Source: Symsagittifera roscoffensis (taxonomy: Eukaryota; Xenacoelomorpha; Acoela; Convolutidae). From it: DNA of 64,000 nt. The translations under genes and the position numbers were made by a program. The DNA lies in contig NC_087062.1 in the NCBI RefSeq assembly GCF_963678635.1, positions 75,696,349 to 75,760,348 of the forward strand, given 5' to 3'. Within the stretch, counting starts at the first letter, position 1; every line of letters begins with the position of its first letter. A model generated the notes under the pieces. The model searched no databases. It saw only the letters and a program-made list of their open reading frames with translations, and was not told the origin of the DNA. Of the stretch, positions 47,210 through 61,111 are shown piece by piece.

Positions 47210-49490
47210 TACTGACAGGGGTTAAGTTTTTCAGAGCATCTAAGAAACGCTGGTATAATTTTTTCGGTTTTGTTCGGTAATAAGACATGTTAGCAAGCCG
47301 GGTTTTTCCTAAAAAACTGTAGAAAAAAATTTTAAAAAGTTTTAGGAGTAAGCTCAGTCAGCCAACAAAAAATTGTTTTTTTTTTCGAGCACACAATTTG
47401 ACTTTTCCTGATCATTTTGTCCACCGTCAGTTCCTACAAAACTTTTGAACCGCTTACGTACTTCAGAGTTTTTTTTTGCGGGGGGACTGGTAAAGATTTT
47501 TCTCGTTAATGCGCATGCTTTGTGCAGTTCAAAGTAAATTTTCCTAAAATGGTAGGGCTAATTGCGTGGCAATATCGTCTGTTATGGCCTGAATTGCTGT
47601 GGTGACTGCGATGGTCGGGGTATTACTCCCGCTCAAGTCCTTGGTATTTTTCAAAATAAGTCGAGCATCAGGTTTTCCTGTAGATATTTCAAGATTATTC
47701 CCACCTCTCGTTTGAAAAAAATTTTCGCCATTCGTTGTTGCTGTTGCTCGGCAATTATAAGTTTGGTATGTTCAGTAGTTCCTGTTTGTAGTGGTTTTGT
47801 TTCTACATTTAGGATAATACTTGTGGTCCGATACCACCAATCTCTCTTTTCTTTAAGATTATAGATTATAGCTAGTAAAAAGGGTTTCAGGTTGAGCTCA
47901 AGATAACAACCTCTCTCAGATGCTATAGAAAAATTCCGTCAAAATCTCTTATTTAACAAGTCGAAAAATGACTCACTAAAATCGCCACACCAATGATAGA
48001 TATTCCTCACTTTCTTCAAAAGTCGAAATAATAACTCATTTTGAGTGAAAAAAGTATGAGTTTCCATTTGTTTTCCATTTGTTGCAAATTAAGAGTGTAT
48101 GAGCCTGGTGAAATAACTGTTGCATTTAAACACTCTCAGGGGTTGCATTTTTAGGGCTTCTAAGAAATGATAGTATGTTTTTTTTTCGTTTTGTTTGGTA
48201 AGAAGTTATATTTGCCAGAGGGGGTTACTCCTAAAACGTATAGGAAAAAATTGATAAATGTTTTAAGAGTTATTTTGAAAGTTCAGTCAGCCAACCAAAA
48301 GTTTGAGTTTTTGAGCACACGTAGCACTTCTGGATCACCGAACAAAATAAGCTTTTCCTGATTATTTTGTCCGCTGTCAAATCTTACAAAACTTTTAAAC
48401 CGCTCAGGTACTTCAGATTTCTTTTTGCTGCTGGGGACAGTGGTAAATTATTTTCTTGTTGTTTGTGCATGCTTCGTGCAGTTCAAACCAAGTTTTACTA
48501 AAGTGGTAGGGCTAATTGAGTGGCAAAATGGTCTAATATGGGCTGAATTGCTGTGGTGACTGCGATGGTCGGGGTATTACTCCCGCTCAAGTCCTTGATA
48601 TTTTTCAAAATAAGTCGAGCATCAGGTTTTCCTATAGATATTTCAAGATTATTCCCACCTCTCATTTCAATGAAAATTTCACCATTCGTTGGTGCTGTTG
48701 CTCGGCACTTTTGAGCTTGTTAAGTTGAGTATTTCAAGTTCATGGTGGTTTTGTTTTCACGTTTAGGATAATGCTCGTGGTCTGATGCGACTATTCAGTT
48801 TTTTTCTTCGAAGAATAAAATTAAAAAGGGAGGACGCTTAAAGGTTATAGCTTACAAAATGGTAACACGATCGTTCAAATGTAAGACAGTATAAGTTCAT
48901 GCAAAGTTGTTAAAGTTCTTGAGTTGCTTTTTATTAGCACCATATCTGATCAAATTGTATGCTAGAGGCATCAAAAGAATTAAGACTGCCCTTTCAACCC
49001 TCAATTAGAACAGCTAATTGAAATACTCCTGTAGTTAAAAAATATACTTAACTTCAAACAATTTATCGGTATCAAAGGGGGTTTAAAATTTTGTGGAGTT
49101 ATCTTGTTACAGTGTTGTAAAGTAAGGGTTTCAGGTTGAGCTCAGAAGAACAACCTCTCTCAGATGCTATAGGAAAATTCCGTCAAAAACTCTTTATTAA
49201 CAAGTCGCAAGATGACTCCTTAAAAAGGCCAAACCAACCGTAGATATTCCTCTTTTTCTTCAAAAGTCGGAGCATTAACTCATTTTGAGTGAAAAAAAGT
49301 TTTAGTTTCCATTTGATTTCCTTTTTTTGCAAATTAAGAGCGTATAAACCTTGTGAATTAACTGATGCATTTAAACACTCTCAGGGATTGCATTTTTAAG
49401 GCTTCTGAGAAACGATAGTATGTTTTTTTCCGTTTTGTTTGGTAAGAAGTTATATTCGTCAGAGGGGATTACTCCTAAAACGTATAGCAA

Positions 49491-49920
49491 AAAATTGATA
49501 AATGTTTTAAGAGTAATTTTGAAAGTTCAGTCAGCCAACCAAAAGTTTGAGTTTTCGAGCACACGTAGCACTTCTGGATCACCGAACAAAATAAGCTTTT
49601 CCTGATTATTTTTTCCGCGGTCAAATCTTACAAAAATTTTAAACCGCTCATGTACTTCAGATTTTCTTGCTGCTGGGGAGAGTGGTAATTTCTTTTCTTG
49701 TTGCTTGCGCATGCTTCGTGCAGTTCAAACCAAGTTTTACTAAAGTGGTAAGGCTAATTGAGGGGCAAAAATGTCTAATATGGGCTGAATTGCTGTGGTG
49801 ACTGCGACGATCGGGGTATTACTCCCGCTCAAGTCCTTGGTATTTTTCAAAATAAGTCGAGCATCAGGTTTTCTGTAGATATTTCAAGATTATTCCCACC
49901 TCTCATTTCAATGAAATTTT
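49491..49920 (-). pseudogene. Fossil MULE-type transposase fragment (type A monomer)
   Basis: Open frame 49527-49712 reads MRKQQEKKLPLSPAARKSEV and then LILFGDPEVLRVLENSNFWL-AD before the same TGA, followed by TFKITLKTF. The LPLSP here fits the expected LP-x-x-P segment better than the copy at 54463. The part upstream of 49712 contains stops and a one-base change relative to 54712-54900. Confidence 0.5.
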
Positions 49921-51975
49921 CACCATTCGTTGGTGCTGTTGCTCGGCACTTATGAGCTTGTTAAGTTGAGTAGTTCAAGTTCATGGTGACTTTGTTTTCA
50001 CGTTTAGGATAATGCTCGTGGTCTGATGCGACTATTCAGTTTTTTTCTTCGAAGAATAAAATTAAAAAGGGAGGACGCTTAAAGGTTATAGCTTACAAAA
50101 TGGTAACACGATCGTTCAAATGTAAGACAGTATAAGTTCATGCAAAGTTGTTAAAGTTCTTGAGTTGCTTTTTATTAGCACCATATCTGATCAAATTGTA
50201 TGCTAGAGGCATCAAAAGAATTAAGACTGCCCTTTCAGTCCTCAATTAGAACAGCCAATTGAAATACTCCTGTAGTTATAAAATATACTTAATTTCAAAC
50301 AATTTATCGGTATTAAAAGGGGTTTAAAATTTTGTGGGGTTATCTTGTTACGGTGTTGTAAAGTAAGGGTTTCAGGTTGAGCTCAAGATAACAACCTCTC
50401 TCAGATGCTAAAGAAAAATTCCGTCAAAAACTCTTTATTAACAAGTCGAAAGATGACTCCTTAAAAAGGCCAAACCAACCGTAGATATTCCTCACTTTCT
50501 TCAAAAGTCGGAACATTAACTCATTTTGAGTCAAAAAAAGTATGAGTTTCCATTTGATTTCCATTTGTTGCAAATTAAGAGCCTATAAACCTTGTGAAAT
50601 AACCTATGCATTTAAACACTCTCAGGGGTTGCATTTTTAGGGCTTCTAAGAAACGATAGAATGTTTTTTTTCCGTTTTGTTTGGTAAGAAGTTATATTTG
50701 CCAGAGGGGGTTACTCCTAAAACGTATAGCAAAAAATTTATAAATGTTTTAAGAGTAATTTTGAAAGTTCAGTCAGCCAACCAAAAGTTTGAGTTTTTGA
50801 GCACACGTAGCACTTCTGGATCACCGAACAAAATAAGCTTTTACTGATTATTTTGTCCGCTGTCAAATCTTACAAAATTTTTAAACCGCTCAGGTACTTC
50901 AGAGTTTTTTTGCTGCTGGGGAGAGTGGTAAATTCTTTTCTTGTTGTTTGTGCATGCTTCGTGCAGTTCAAACCAAGTTTTACTAAAGTGGTAGGGCTAA
51001 TTGAGTGGCAAAATGGTCTAATATGGGCTGAATTGCTGTGGTGACTGCGATGGTCGGGGTATTACTCCCGCTCAAGTCCTTGATATTTTTCAAAATAAGT
51101 CGAGCATCAGGTTTTCCTGTAGATATTTCAAGATTATTCCCACCTCTCATTTCAATGAAAATTTCACCATTCGTTGGTGCTGTTGCTCGGCACTTTTGAG
51201 CTTGTTAAGTTGAGTATTTCAAGTTCATGGGTGTTTTGTTTTCACGTTTAGGATAATGCTCGTGGTCTGATGCGACTATTCAGTTTTTTTCTTCGAAGAA
51301 TAAAATTAAAAAGGGAGGACGCTTAAAGGTTATAGCTTACAAAATGGTAACACGATCGTTCAAATGTAAGACAGTATAAGTTCATGCAAAGTTGTTAAAG
51401 TTCTTGAGTTGCTTTTTATTAGCACCATATCTGATCAAATTGTATGCTAGAGGCATCAAAAGAATTAAGACTGCCCTTTCAACCCTCAATTAGAACAGCT
51501 AATTGAAATACTCCTGCAGTTAAAAAATATACTTAACTTCAAACAATTTATCGGTATCAAAGGGGGTTTAAAATTTTGTGGAGTTATCTTGTTACAGTGT
51601 TGTAAAGTAAGGGTTTCAGGTTGAGCTCAGAAGAACAACCTCTCTCAGATGCTATAGGAAAATTCCGTCAAAAACTCTTTATTAACAAGTCGCAAGATGA
51701 CTCCTTAAAAAGGCCAAACCAACCGTAGATATTCCTCTTTTTCTTCAAAAGTCGGAGCATTAACTCATTTTGAGTGAAAAAAAGTTTTAGTTTCCATTTG
51801 ATTTCCATTTTTTGCAAATTAAGAGCGTATAAACCTTGTGAATTAACTGATGCATTTAAACACTCTCAGGGATTGCATTTTTAAGGTTTCTGAGAAACGA
51901 TAGTATGTTTTTTTCCGTTTTGTTTGGTAAGAAGTTATATTCGTCAGAGGGGATTACTCCTAAAACGTATAGCAA

Positions 51976-52405
51976 AAAATTGATAAATGTTTTAAGAGTA
52001 ATTTTGAAAGTTCAGTCAGCCAACCAAAAGTTTGAGTTTTCGAGCACACGTAGCACTTCTGGATCACCGAACAAAATAAGCTTTTCCTGATTGTTTTTTC
52101 CGCGGTCAAATCTTACAAAATTTTTAAACCGCTCATGTACTTCAGATTTTCTTGCTGCTGGGGAGAGTGGTAATTTCTTTTCTTGTTGCTTGCGCATGCT
52201 TCGTGCAGTTCAAACCAAGTTTTACTAAAGTGGTAGGGCTAATTGAGGGGCAAAAATGTCTAATATGGGCTGAATTGCTGTGGTGACTGCGATGATCGGG
52301 GTATTACTCCCGCTCAAGTCCTTGGTATTTTTCAAAATAAGTCGAGCATCAGGTTTTCTGTAGATATTTCAAGATTATTCCCACCTCTCATTTCAATGAA
52401 ATTTT
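51976..52405 (-). pseudogene. Fossil MULE-type transposase fragment (type A monomer, HOR partner)
   Basis: Frame 52012-52197 differs from 49527-49712 at a single residue (ERFKNF against ERFKIF), as expected for dimer-repeat partners. Same stop in WLAD-stop-TFK. Confidence 0.5.
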
Positions 52406-54462
52406 CACCATTCGTTGGTGCTGTTGCTCGGCACTTATGAGCTTGTTAAGTTGAGTATTTCAAGTTCATGGTGACTTTGTTTTCACGTTTAGGATAATGC
52501 TCGTGGTCTGATGCGACTATTCAGTTTTTTTCTTCGAAGAATAAAATTAAAAAGGGAGGACGCTTAAAGGTTATAGCTTACAAAATGGTAACACGATCGT
52601 TCAAATGTAAGACAGTATAAGATCATGCAAAGTTGTTAAAGTTCTTGAGTTGCTTTTTATTAGCACCATATCTGATCAAATTGTATGCTAGAGGCATCAA
52701 AAGAATTAAGACTGCCCTTTCAGTCCTCAATTAGAACAGCCAATTGAAATACTCCTGTAGTTATAAAATATACTTAATTTCAAACAATTTATCGGTATTA
52801 AAAGGGGTTTAAAATTTTGTGGGGTTATCTTGTTACGGTGTTGTAAAGTAAGGGTTTCAGGTTGAGCTCAAGATAACAACCTCTCTCAGATGCTAAAGAA
52901 AAATTCCGTCAAAAACTCTTTATTAACAAGTCGAAAGATGACTCCTTAAAAAGGCCAAACCAACCGTAGATATTCCTCACTTTCTTCAAAAGTCGGAACA
53001 TTAACTCATTTTGAGTCAAACAAAGTATGAGTTTCCATTTGATTTCCATTTGTTGCAAATTAAGAGCCTATAAACCTTGTGAAATAACCTATGCATTTAA
53101 ACACTCTCAGGGGTTGCATTTTTAGGGCTTCTAAGAAACGATAGAATGTTTTTTTTTCCGTTTTGTTTGGTAAGAAGTTATATTTGCCAGAGGGGGTTAC
53201 TCCTAAAACGTATAGCAAAAAATTTATAAATGTTTTAAGAGTAATTTTGAAAGTTCAGTCAGCCAATCAAAAGTTTGAGTTTTTGAGCACACATAGCACT
53301 TCTGGATCACCGAACAAAATAAGCTTTTACTGATTATTTTGTCCGCTGTCAAATCTTACAAAATTTTTAAACCGCTCAGGTACTTAAGAGTTTTTTTGCT
53401 GCTGGGGAGAGTGGTAAATTCTTTTCTTGTTGTTTGTGCATGCTTCGTGCAGTTCAAACCAAGTTTTACTAAAGTGGTAGGGCTAATTGAGTGGCAAAAT
53501 GGTCTAATATGGGCTGAATTGCTGTGGTGACTGCGATGGTCGGGGTATTACTCCCGCTCAAGTCCTTGATATTTTTCAAAATGAGTCGAGCATCAGGTTT
53601 TCCTGTAGATATTTCAAGATTATTCCCACCTCTCATTTCAATGAAAATTTCACCATTCGTTGGTGCTGTTGCTCGGCACTTTTGAGCTTGTTAAGTTGAG
53701 TATTTCAAGTTCATGGTGGTTTTGTTTTCACGTTTAGGATAATGCTCGTGGTCTGATGCGACTATTCAGTTTTTTTCTTCGAAGAATAAAATTAAAAAGG
53801 GAGGACGCTTAAAGGTTATAGCTTACAAAATGGTAACACGATCGTTCAAATGTAAGACAGTATAAGTTCATGCAAAGTTGTTAAAGTTCTTGAGTTGCTT
53901 TTTATTAGCACCATATCTGATCAAATTGTATGCTAGAGGCATCAAAAGAATTAAGACTGCCCTTTCAACCCTCAATTAGAACAGCTAATTGAAATACTCC
54001 TGTTGTTATGAAATATACTTAATTTCACACAATTTATCGGTTTTAAAATGAGTTTAAAATTTTGTGGGGTTATCTGGTAAGGGGGTTGTAAAGTAAGGGT
54101 TTCAGGTTGAGCTCAAGATAACAACCTCTCTCAGATACTATAGAAAAATTCCATCAAAAACTCTTCATTAACAAGTCGAAAGATGACTCCTTAAAAAGGC
54201 CAAACCAACCGTAGATATTCCTCACTTTCTTCAAAAGTCGGACCATTAACTCATTTTGAGTGAAAAAAAGTATGAGTTTCCATTTGATTTCCATTTGTTG
54301 CAAATTAGGAGCCTATAAACCTTCTGAAATAGCCTACGCATTTAAACACTCTCAGGGGTTGCATTTTTAAGGCTTCTAAGAAACGATAGTATGTTTTTTT
54401 TTCGTTTTGTTTGGTAAGAAGTTATATTTGCCAGAGGGGGTTACTCCTAAAACGTATTGCAA

Positions 54463-54957
54463 AAAATTTATAAACGTTTTAAGAGTAATTTTGAAAGTTC
54501 AGTCAGCCAACCAAAAGTTTGAGTTTTTGAGCACACGTAGCACTTCTGGATCACCGAGCAAAATAAGCTTTTCCTGATTATTTTGTCCCCTGTAAAATCT
54601 TACAAAATTTTTAAACCGCTCAGGTACTTCAGAGTTTTTTTGCTGCTGGGGAGAGTAGTAAACTCTTTCTTGTTGTTTGCGCATGTTTCGTGCAGTTCAA
54701 ACCAAGTTTTCCTAAGTTGATAGGGCTGTTTGGGTGGCAAAAATATCTAATATGAGCTGAATTGCTGTGGTGACTGCAACGGTCGGGGTATTACTCCCGC
54801 TCAGGTCCTTGGTTTTTTTAAAAAATAAGTCGAGCATCAGGTTTTCCTGTAGATATTTCAAGATTATTCCCACCTCTCGTTTCAATATAGCTTTCGCCAT
54901 TCGTCGGTGCTGTTGCTCGGCACTTTCGAGTTTGTTAGGTTGAGTAGTTCCAGTTCA
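54463..54957 (-). pseudogene. Fossil MULE-type transposase fragment (best-preserved monomer copy)
   Basis: Reading the minus strand in one frame from 54957 down gives PNKLESAEQQHRRMAKAILK, then GSNTPTVAVTTAI, a stop, a second stop, NMRKQQE, and LGDPEVLRVLKNSNFWLAD, stop, TFKITLKTF. The order matches the region between the zinc-binding (FLYWCH-like) part and the start of the catalytic domain in animal Mutator-like transposases: a T-P-x-x-I helix region, an R-x-x-R-Q-like basic segment, LP-x-x-P, and a W-x-A-D-G-T-F-K block. The G of that block is a TGA stop here. About 165 codons with three to four in-frame stops; no catalytic acidic triad remains. The assignment is by motif order only. Confidence 0.55.
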
Positions 54958-55075
54958 TGTTGGTTTTGTTTTCACGTTTAGGATAACGCTCGTGGTCTGA
55001 TGCGACTATTCAGTTTTTTTCTTCGAAGTATAAAAATTCAAAAAAGAGGACGCTTAAAATTTATACCTTAAAAAA
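54642..55075. repeat. Truncated monomer (434 bp) at register break
   Basis: A monomer starts normally at GCTGCTGGGG, runs 434 bp to ATTTATACCTTAAAAAA, then restarts at GCTGCTGGGG (55076). This is the exact left edge of the trimeric block, so it marks an out-of-register junction. Confidence 0.85.
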
Positions 55076-57383
55076 GCTGCTGGGGAGAGTGGTAAATTTT
55101 TTTCTTGTTGTTTGTGCATGCTTCGTGCAGTTCAAACCAAGTTTTCCTAAGTTGATAGGGCTATTTGAGTGGCAAAAATGTCTAATATGGGTTGAATTGC
55201 TGTGGTTACTGCGATGGTCGGGGTATTAGTCCCGCTCAGGTCCTTGGTTTTTTTAAAAAATAGGTCGAGCATCAGGTTTTCCTGTAGATATTTCAAGATT
55301 ATTCCCACCTCTCGTTTCAAAATAGCTTTCGCCATTCGTCGGTGCTGTTGCTCGGCATTTTTGAGTTTGTTAGGTTGAGTAGTTCCAGTTCATGGTGGTT
55401 TTGTTTTCACGTTTAGAATAACGCTCGTGGTCTGATGCGACTATTCTGTTTTCTTCGAAGTATAAACATAAAAAAAAGGACGCTTAAAAAGTATAGCTTA
55501 AAAAATGGTAACATGATCGTTCAAATGTAAGACAGTATAAATTCATGCAAAGTTGTTAAATTTCTTGAGTTGCTTTTTATTAGCACCATATCTGACCAAA
55601 TTGTACGCTAGAGGCATCAAAAGAATTAAGACTGCCCTTTCAACCCTCAATTAGAACAGCTAATTGAAATACTCCTGTTGTTATGAAATATACTTAATTT
55701 CAAAAAATTTATCGCTTTTAAAATGAGTTTAAATTTTTGTGGGGTTATCTGGTTAGGTGGTTGTAAAGTAAGGGCTTCAGGTTGAGCTCAAGATAACAAC
55801 CTCTCTCAGATACTATGGAAAATTTCCGTCAAAAACTCTTCATTACATTAACAAGTCGAAAGATGACTCACTAAAAACGCCACACCAAGGATAGATATTC
55901 TTCACTTTCTTCAAAAGTTGAAACATTAACTCATTTTGAGTGAAAAAAGTATGAGTTTCCATTTGTTTTCCGTTTGTTGCAAATTATGAGTGTATGAACC
56001 TTGTGAAATAACTGTTGCATTTAAACACTCTCAGGTGTTGCGTTTTTAGGGCTTGTAAGAAGCGATAGTATGTTTTTTCCGTTTTAATTGGTAAGAAGTT
56101 ATATTTGCCAGAGGAGGTTACTCCTAAAACGTATAGCAAAAAATTTATAAATGTTTTAAGAGTAATTTTGAAAGTTCAGTCAGCCCACCAAAAGTTTAAG
56201 TTTTCGAGCACACGTAGCACTTCTGGATCACCGAACAAAATAAGCTATTCCTGATTATTTTGTCCGCTGTCAAATCTTACAAAATTTTTGAACCGCTCAG
56301 GTACTTCAGAGTTTTTTTGCTGCTGGGGAGAGTGGTAAATTCTTTTCTTGTTGTTTGTGCATGCTTCGTGCAGTTCAAACCAAGTTTTCCTATGTTGATA
56401 GGGCTATTTGAGTGGCAAAATTGTCTAATATGGGCTGAATTGCTGTGGTGACTGCGATGGTCGGGGTATTACTCCTGCTCAGTCCCTTGGTTTTTTTAAA
56501 AAAATAAGTCGAGCATCAGGTTTCCCGTAGATATTTCACATTTCTTCCCACCTCTCGTTTCAATATAGCTTTCGCCATTCGTCGGTGCTGTTGCTCGGCA
56601 CTTTTGAGTTTGTTAGGTTGAGTAGTTCCAGTTCATGGTGGTTTTGTTTTCACGTTTAGGATATCGCTCGTGGTCTGATGCGACTATTCTGTTTTTCTTC
56701 GAAGTATAAAAATTCAAAAAAAGGACGCTTGAAAATTATAGCTTAAAAAATGGTAACACGATCGTTCAAATGTAAGACAGTGTAAATTCATGGAAAGTTG
56801 TTAAATTGTTTGAGTTGCTTTTTATTAGCACCATATCTGACCAAATTGTATGGTAGAGGCATCAAAAGAATTAAGACTGCCCTTTCAACCCTCAATTAGA
56901 ACAGCTAATTGAAATACTCCTGTTGTTATGAAATATACTTAATTTCAAAAAATTTATCGGTTTTAAAATGAGTTTAAAATTTTGTGGGGTTATGTGGTTA
57001 GGGGGTTGTAAAGTAAGGGTTTCAGGTTGAGCTCAAGATAACAACCTCTCTCAGATACTGTAAAAAAATTCCGTCATAAACTTTTCATTAACAAGTCGAA
57101 AGATGACTCACTAAAAACGCCACACCAAGGATAGATATTCCTCACTTACTTCAAAAGTCGAAACATTAACTCATTTTGAGTGAAAAAAGTATGAGTTTCC
57201 ATTTGTTTTCCATTTGTTGCAAATTAAGAGTGTATGAACCTGGTGAAATAACTGTTGCATTTAAACACTCTCAGGGGTTGCATTTTTAAGGCTTCTAAAA
57301 ATGATAGCATGTTTTTTTCCGTTTTGTTTGGTAAGAAGTTATATTTGCCAGAGGGGGTTACTCCTAAAACGTATAGCAAAAAA

Positions 57384-57830
57384 TTTATAAATGTTTTAAG
57401 AGTAATTTTGAAAGTTCAGTCAGCCAACCGAAAGTTTGAGTTTTTGAGCACACTTGGCACTTCTGGATCAACGAACAAAATAAACTTTTCCTGATTATTT
57501 TGTCCGCTGTCAAATCTTACAAAATGTTTAAACCGCTCAGGTACTTCAGAGTTTTTTTGCTGCTGGGGAGAGTGGTAAATTATTTTCTTGTTGTTTGTGC
57601 TTGCTTCGTGCAGTTAAAACCAAGTTTTCCTAAGTTGATAGGGCTATTTGAGTGGCAAAATTGTCTAATATGGGCTGAAATGCTGTGGTGACTGCGATGG
57701 TTGGGGTATTACTCCCGCTCAGGTCCTTGGATTTTTTAAAAAAAATAAGTCGAGCATCAGGTTTTCCTGTAGATATTTCAAGATTCTTCCCACCTCTCGT
57801 TTCAATAAAAACTTTCGCCATTCGTCGGTG
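57384..57830 (-). pseudogene. Fossil MULE-type transposase fragment (trimer block 1)
   Basis: Frame 57630-57821 reads MAKVFIETRGGKNLEISTGK and then SGSNTPTIAVTTAFQPILD. The stretch before SGSNTPT is frameshifted relative to 54712-54900. Matched by 61358-61549 at 3728 bp offset. Confidence 0.45.
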
Positions 57831-60800
57831 CTGTTGCTCGGCACTTTTGAGTTTGTTAGGTTGAGTAGTTCCAGTTCATGGTGGTTTTGTTTTCACGTTT
57901 AGGATAACGCTCGTGGTCTGATGCGACTATTCTGTTTTTCTTCGAAGTATAAAAATTCAAAAAAGAGGACGCTTAAAAATTATACCTTAAAAAATAGTAA
58001 CACGATCGTTCAAATGTAAGACAGTGTAAATTCATGGAAAGTTGTTAAATTTTTTGAGTTGCTTTTTCTTAGCACCATATCTGACCAAATTGTATGGTAG
58101 AGGCATCAAAAGAATTAAGACTGCCCTTTCAACCCTCAATTAGAACAGCTAATTGAAATACTCCTGTTGTTATGAAATATACTTAATTTCAAAAATTTTA
58201 TCGGTTTTAAAATGAGTTTAAAACTTTGTGGGGTTATGTGGTTAGGGGGTTGTAAAGTGAGGGTTTCAGGTTGAGCTCAAGATAAAAACCTCTCTCAGAT
58301 ACTATAGAAAAATTCCGTCAAAAACTTTTCATTAACAAGCCGAAAGATGACTCACTAAAACGCCACACCAAGGATAGATATTCCTCACTTTCTTCAAAGT
58401 CGAAACATTAACTCATTTTGAGTGAAAAAAATATGAGTTTCCATTTGTTATCCATTTGTTGCAAATTAAGAGTGTATGAACCTGGTGAAATAACTGTTGC
58501 ATTTAAACACTCTCAGGGGTTGCGTTTTTAGGGCTTGTAAGAAACGATAGTACGTTTTCTTCCGTTTTACTTGGTAAGAAGTTATATTTCCAGAGGGGGT
58601 TACTCCTAAAACGTATAGCAAAAAATTTATAAATGTTTTAAGAGTAATTTTGAAAGTTCAGTCAGCCAACCAAAAATTTAAGTTTTTGAGCACACGTAGC
58701 ACTTCTGGATCACCGAACAAAATAAGCTTTTCCTGATTATTTTGTCCGCCTACAAATCTTACAAAACTTTTAAACCGCTCAGGTACTTCAGAGTTTTTTT
58801 GCTGCTGGGGAGAGTGGTAAATTTTTTTCTTGTTGTTTGTGCATGCTTCGTGCAGTTCAAACCAAGTTTTCCTAAGTTGATAGGGCTATTTGAGTGGCAA
58901 AAATGTCTAATATGGGTTGAATTGCTGTGGTTACTGCGATGGTCGGGGTATTAGTCCCGCTCAGGTCCTTGGTTTTTTTAAAAAAATAAGTCGAGCATCA
59001 GGTTTTCCTGTAGATATTTCAAGATTATTCCCACCTCTCGTTTCAATATAGCTTTCGCCATTCGTCGGTGCTGTTGCTCGGCATTTTTGAGTTTGTTAGG
59101 TTGAGTAGTTCCAGTTCATGGTGGTTTTGTTTTCACGTTTAGAATAACGCTCGTGGTCTGATGCGACTATTCTGTTTTCTTCGAAGTATAAACATAAAAA
59201 AAAGGACGCATAAAAAGTATAGCTTAAAAAATGGTAACATGATCGTTCAAATGTAAGACAGTATAAATTCATGCAAAGTTGTTAAATTTCTTGAGTTGCT
59301 TTTTATTAGCACCATATCTGACCAAATTGTACGCTAGAGGCATCAAAAGAATTAAGACTGCCCTTTCAACCCTCAATTAGAACAGCTAAATGAAATACTC
59401 CTGTTGTTATGAAATATACTTAATTTCAAAAAATTTATCGGTTTTAAAATGAGTTTAAATTTTTGTGGGGTTATCTGGTTAGGTGGTTGTAAAGTAAGGG
59501 CTTCAGGTTGAGCTCAAGATAACAACCTCTCTCAGATACTATGGAAAATTTCCGTCAAAAACTCTTCATTACATTAACAAGTCGAAAGATGACTCACTAA
59601 AAACGCCACACCAAGGATAGATATTCTTCACTTTCTTCAAAAGTTGAAACATTAACTCATTTTGAGTGAAAAAAGTATGAGTTTCCATTTGTTTTCCGTT
59701 TGTTGCAAATTATGAGTGTATGAACCTTGTGAAATAACTGTTGCATTTAAACACTCTCAGGGGTTGCGTTTTTAGGGCTTGTAAGAAGCGATAGTATGTT
59801 TTTTCCGTTTTAATTGGTAAGAAGTTATATTTGCCAGAGGAGGTTACTCCTAAAACGTATAGCAAAAAATTTATAAATGTTTTAAGAGTAATTTTGAAAG
59901 TTCAGTCAGCCCACCAAAAGTTTAAGTTTTCGAGCACACGTAGCACTTCTGGATCACCGAACAAAATAAGCTATTCCTGATTATTTTGTCCGCTGTCAAA
60001 TCTTACAAAATTTTTGAACCGCTCAGGTACTTCAGAGTTTTTTTGCTGCTGGGGAGAGTGGTAAATTCTTTTCTTGTTGTTTGTGCATGCTTCGTGCAGT
60101 TCAAACCAAGTTTTCCTATGTTGATAGGGCTATTTGAGTGGCAAAATTGTCTAATATGGGCTGAATTGCTGTGGTGACTGCGATGGTCGGGGTATTACTC
60201 CTGCTCAGTCCCTTGGTTTTTTTTAAAAAAATAAGTCGAGCATCAGGTTTCCCGTAGATATTTCACATTTCTTCCCACCTCTCGTTTCAATATAGCTTTC
60301 GCCATTCGTCGGTGCTGTTGCTCGGCACTTTTGAGTTTGTTAGGTTGAGTAGTTCCAGTTCATGGTGGTTTTGTTTTCACGTTTAGGATATCGCTCGTGG
60401 TCTGATGCGACTATTCTGTTTTTCTTCGAAGTATAAAAATTCAAAAAAAGGACGCTTGAAAATTATAGCTTAAAAAATGGTAACACGATTGTTCAAATGT
60501 AAGACAGTGTAAATTCATGGAAAGTTGTTAAATTGTTTGAGTTGCTTTTTATTAGCACCATATCTGACCAAATTGTATGGTAGAGGCATCAAAAGAAATA
60601 AGACTGCCCTTTCAACCCTCAATTAGAACAGCTAATTGAAATACTCCTGTTGTTATGAAATATACTTAATTTCAAAAAATTTATCGGTTTTAAAATGAGT
60701 TTAAAATTTTGTGGGGTTATGTGGTTAGGGGGTTGTAAAGTAAGGGTTTCAGGTTGAGCTCAAGATAACAACCTCTCTCAGATACTATAAAAAAATTCCG

Positions 60801-61111
60801 TCATAAACTTTTCATTAACAAGTCGAAAGATGACTCACTAAAAACGCCACACCAAGGATAGATATTCCTCACTTACTTCAAAAGTCGAAACATTAACTCA
60901 TTTTGAGTGAAAAAAGTATGAGTTTCCATTTGTTTTCCATTTGTTGCAAATTAAGAGTGTATGAACCTGGTGAAATAACTGTTGCATTTAAACACTCTCA
61001 GGGGTTGCATTTTTAAGGCTTCTAAAAATGATAGTATGTTTTTTTTCCGTTTTGTTTGGTAAGAAGTTATATTTGCCAGAGGGGGTTACTCCTAAAACGT
61101 ATAGCAAAAAA

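Larger units (their letters stand above)
48831..53803. repeat. Dimeric higher-order repeat, about 2485 bp period, two copies
   Basis: Monomers alternate between two types. Type A has GTTATCTTGTTACAGTGTTG and GAGCTCAGAAGAAC (49021-49160 and 51505-51640). Type B has GTTATCTTGTTACGGTGTTG and GAGCTCAAGATAAC (50265-50400 and 52750-52885). Like types 2485-2486 bp apart are nearly identical, while neighbours differ at many positions. Confidence 0.85.

Noticed and set aside
48167-48361. Plus-strand frames of about 61-64 codons repeated in each satellite monomer
   Set aside because: They are antisense to the fossil transposase, vary in length between monomers and have no recognisable domain.
48690-48710. 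Possible CENP-B box (ATTCGTTGG...) in the satellite monomer
   Set aside because: The TTCG is present, but the required downstream A and CGGG positions are not, so it does not satisfy the box.
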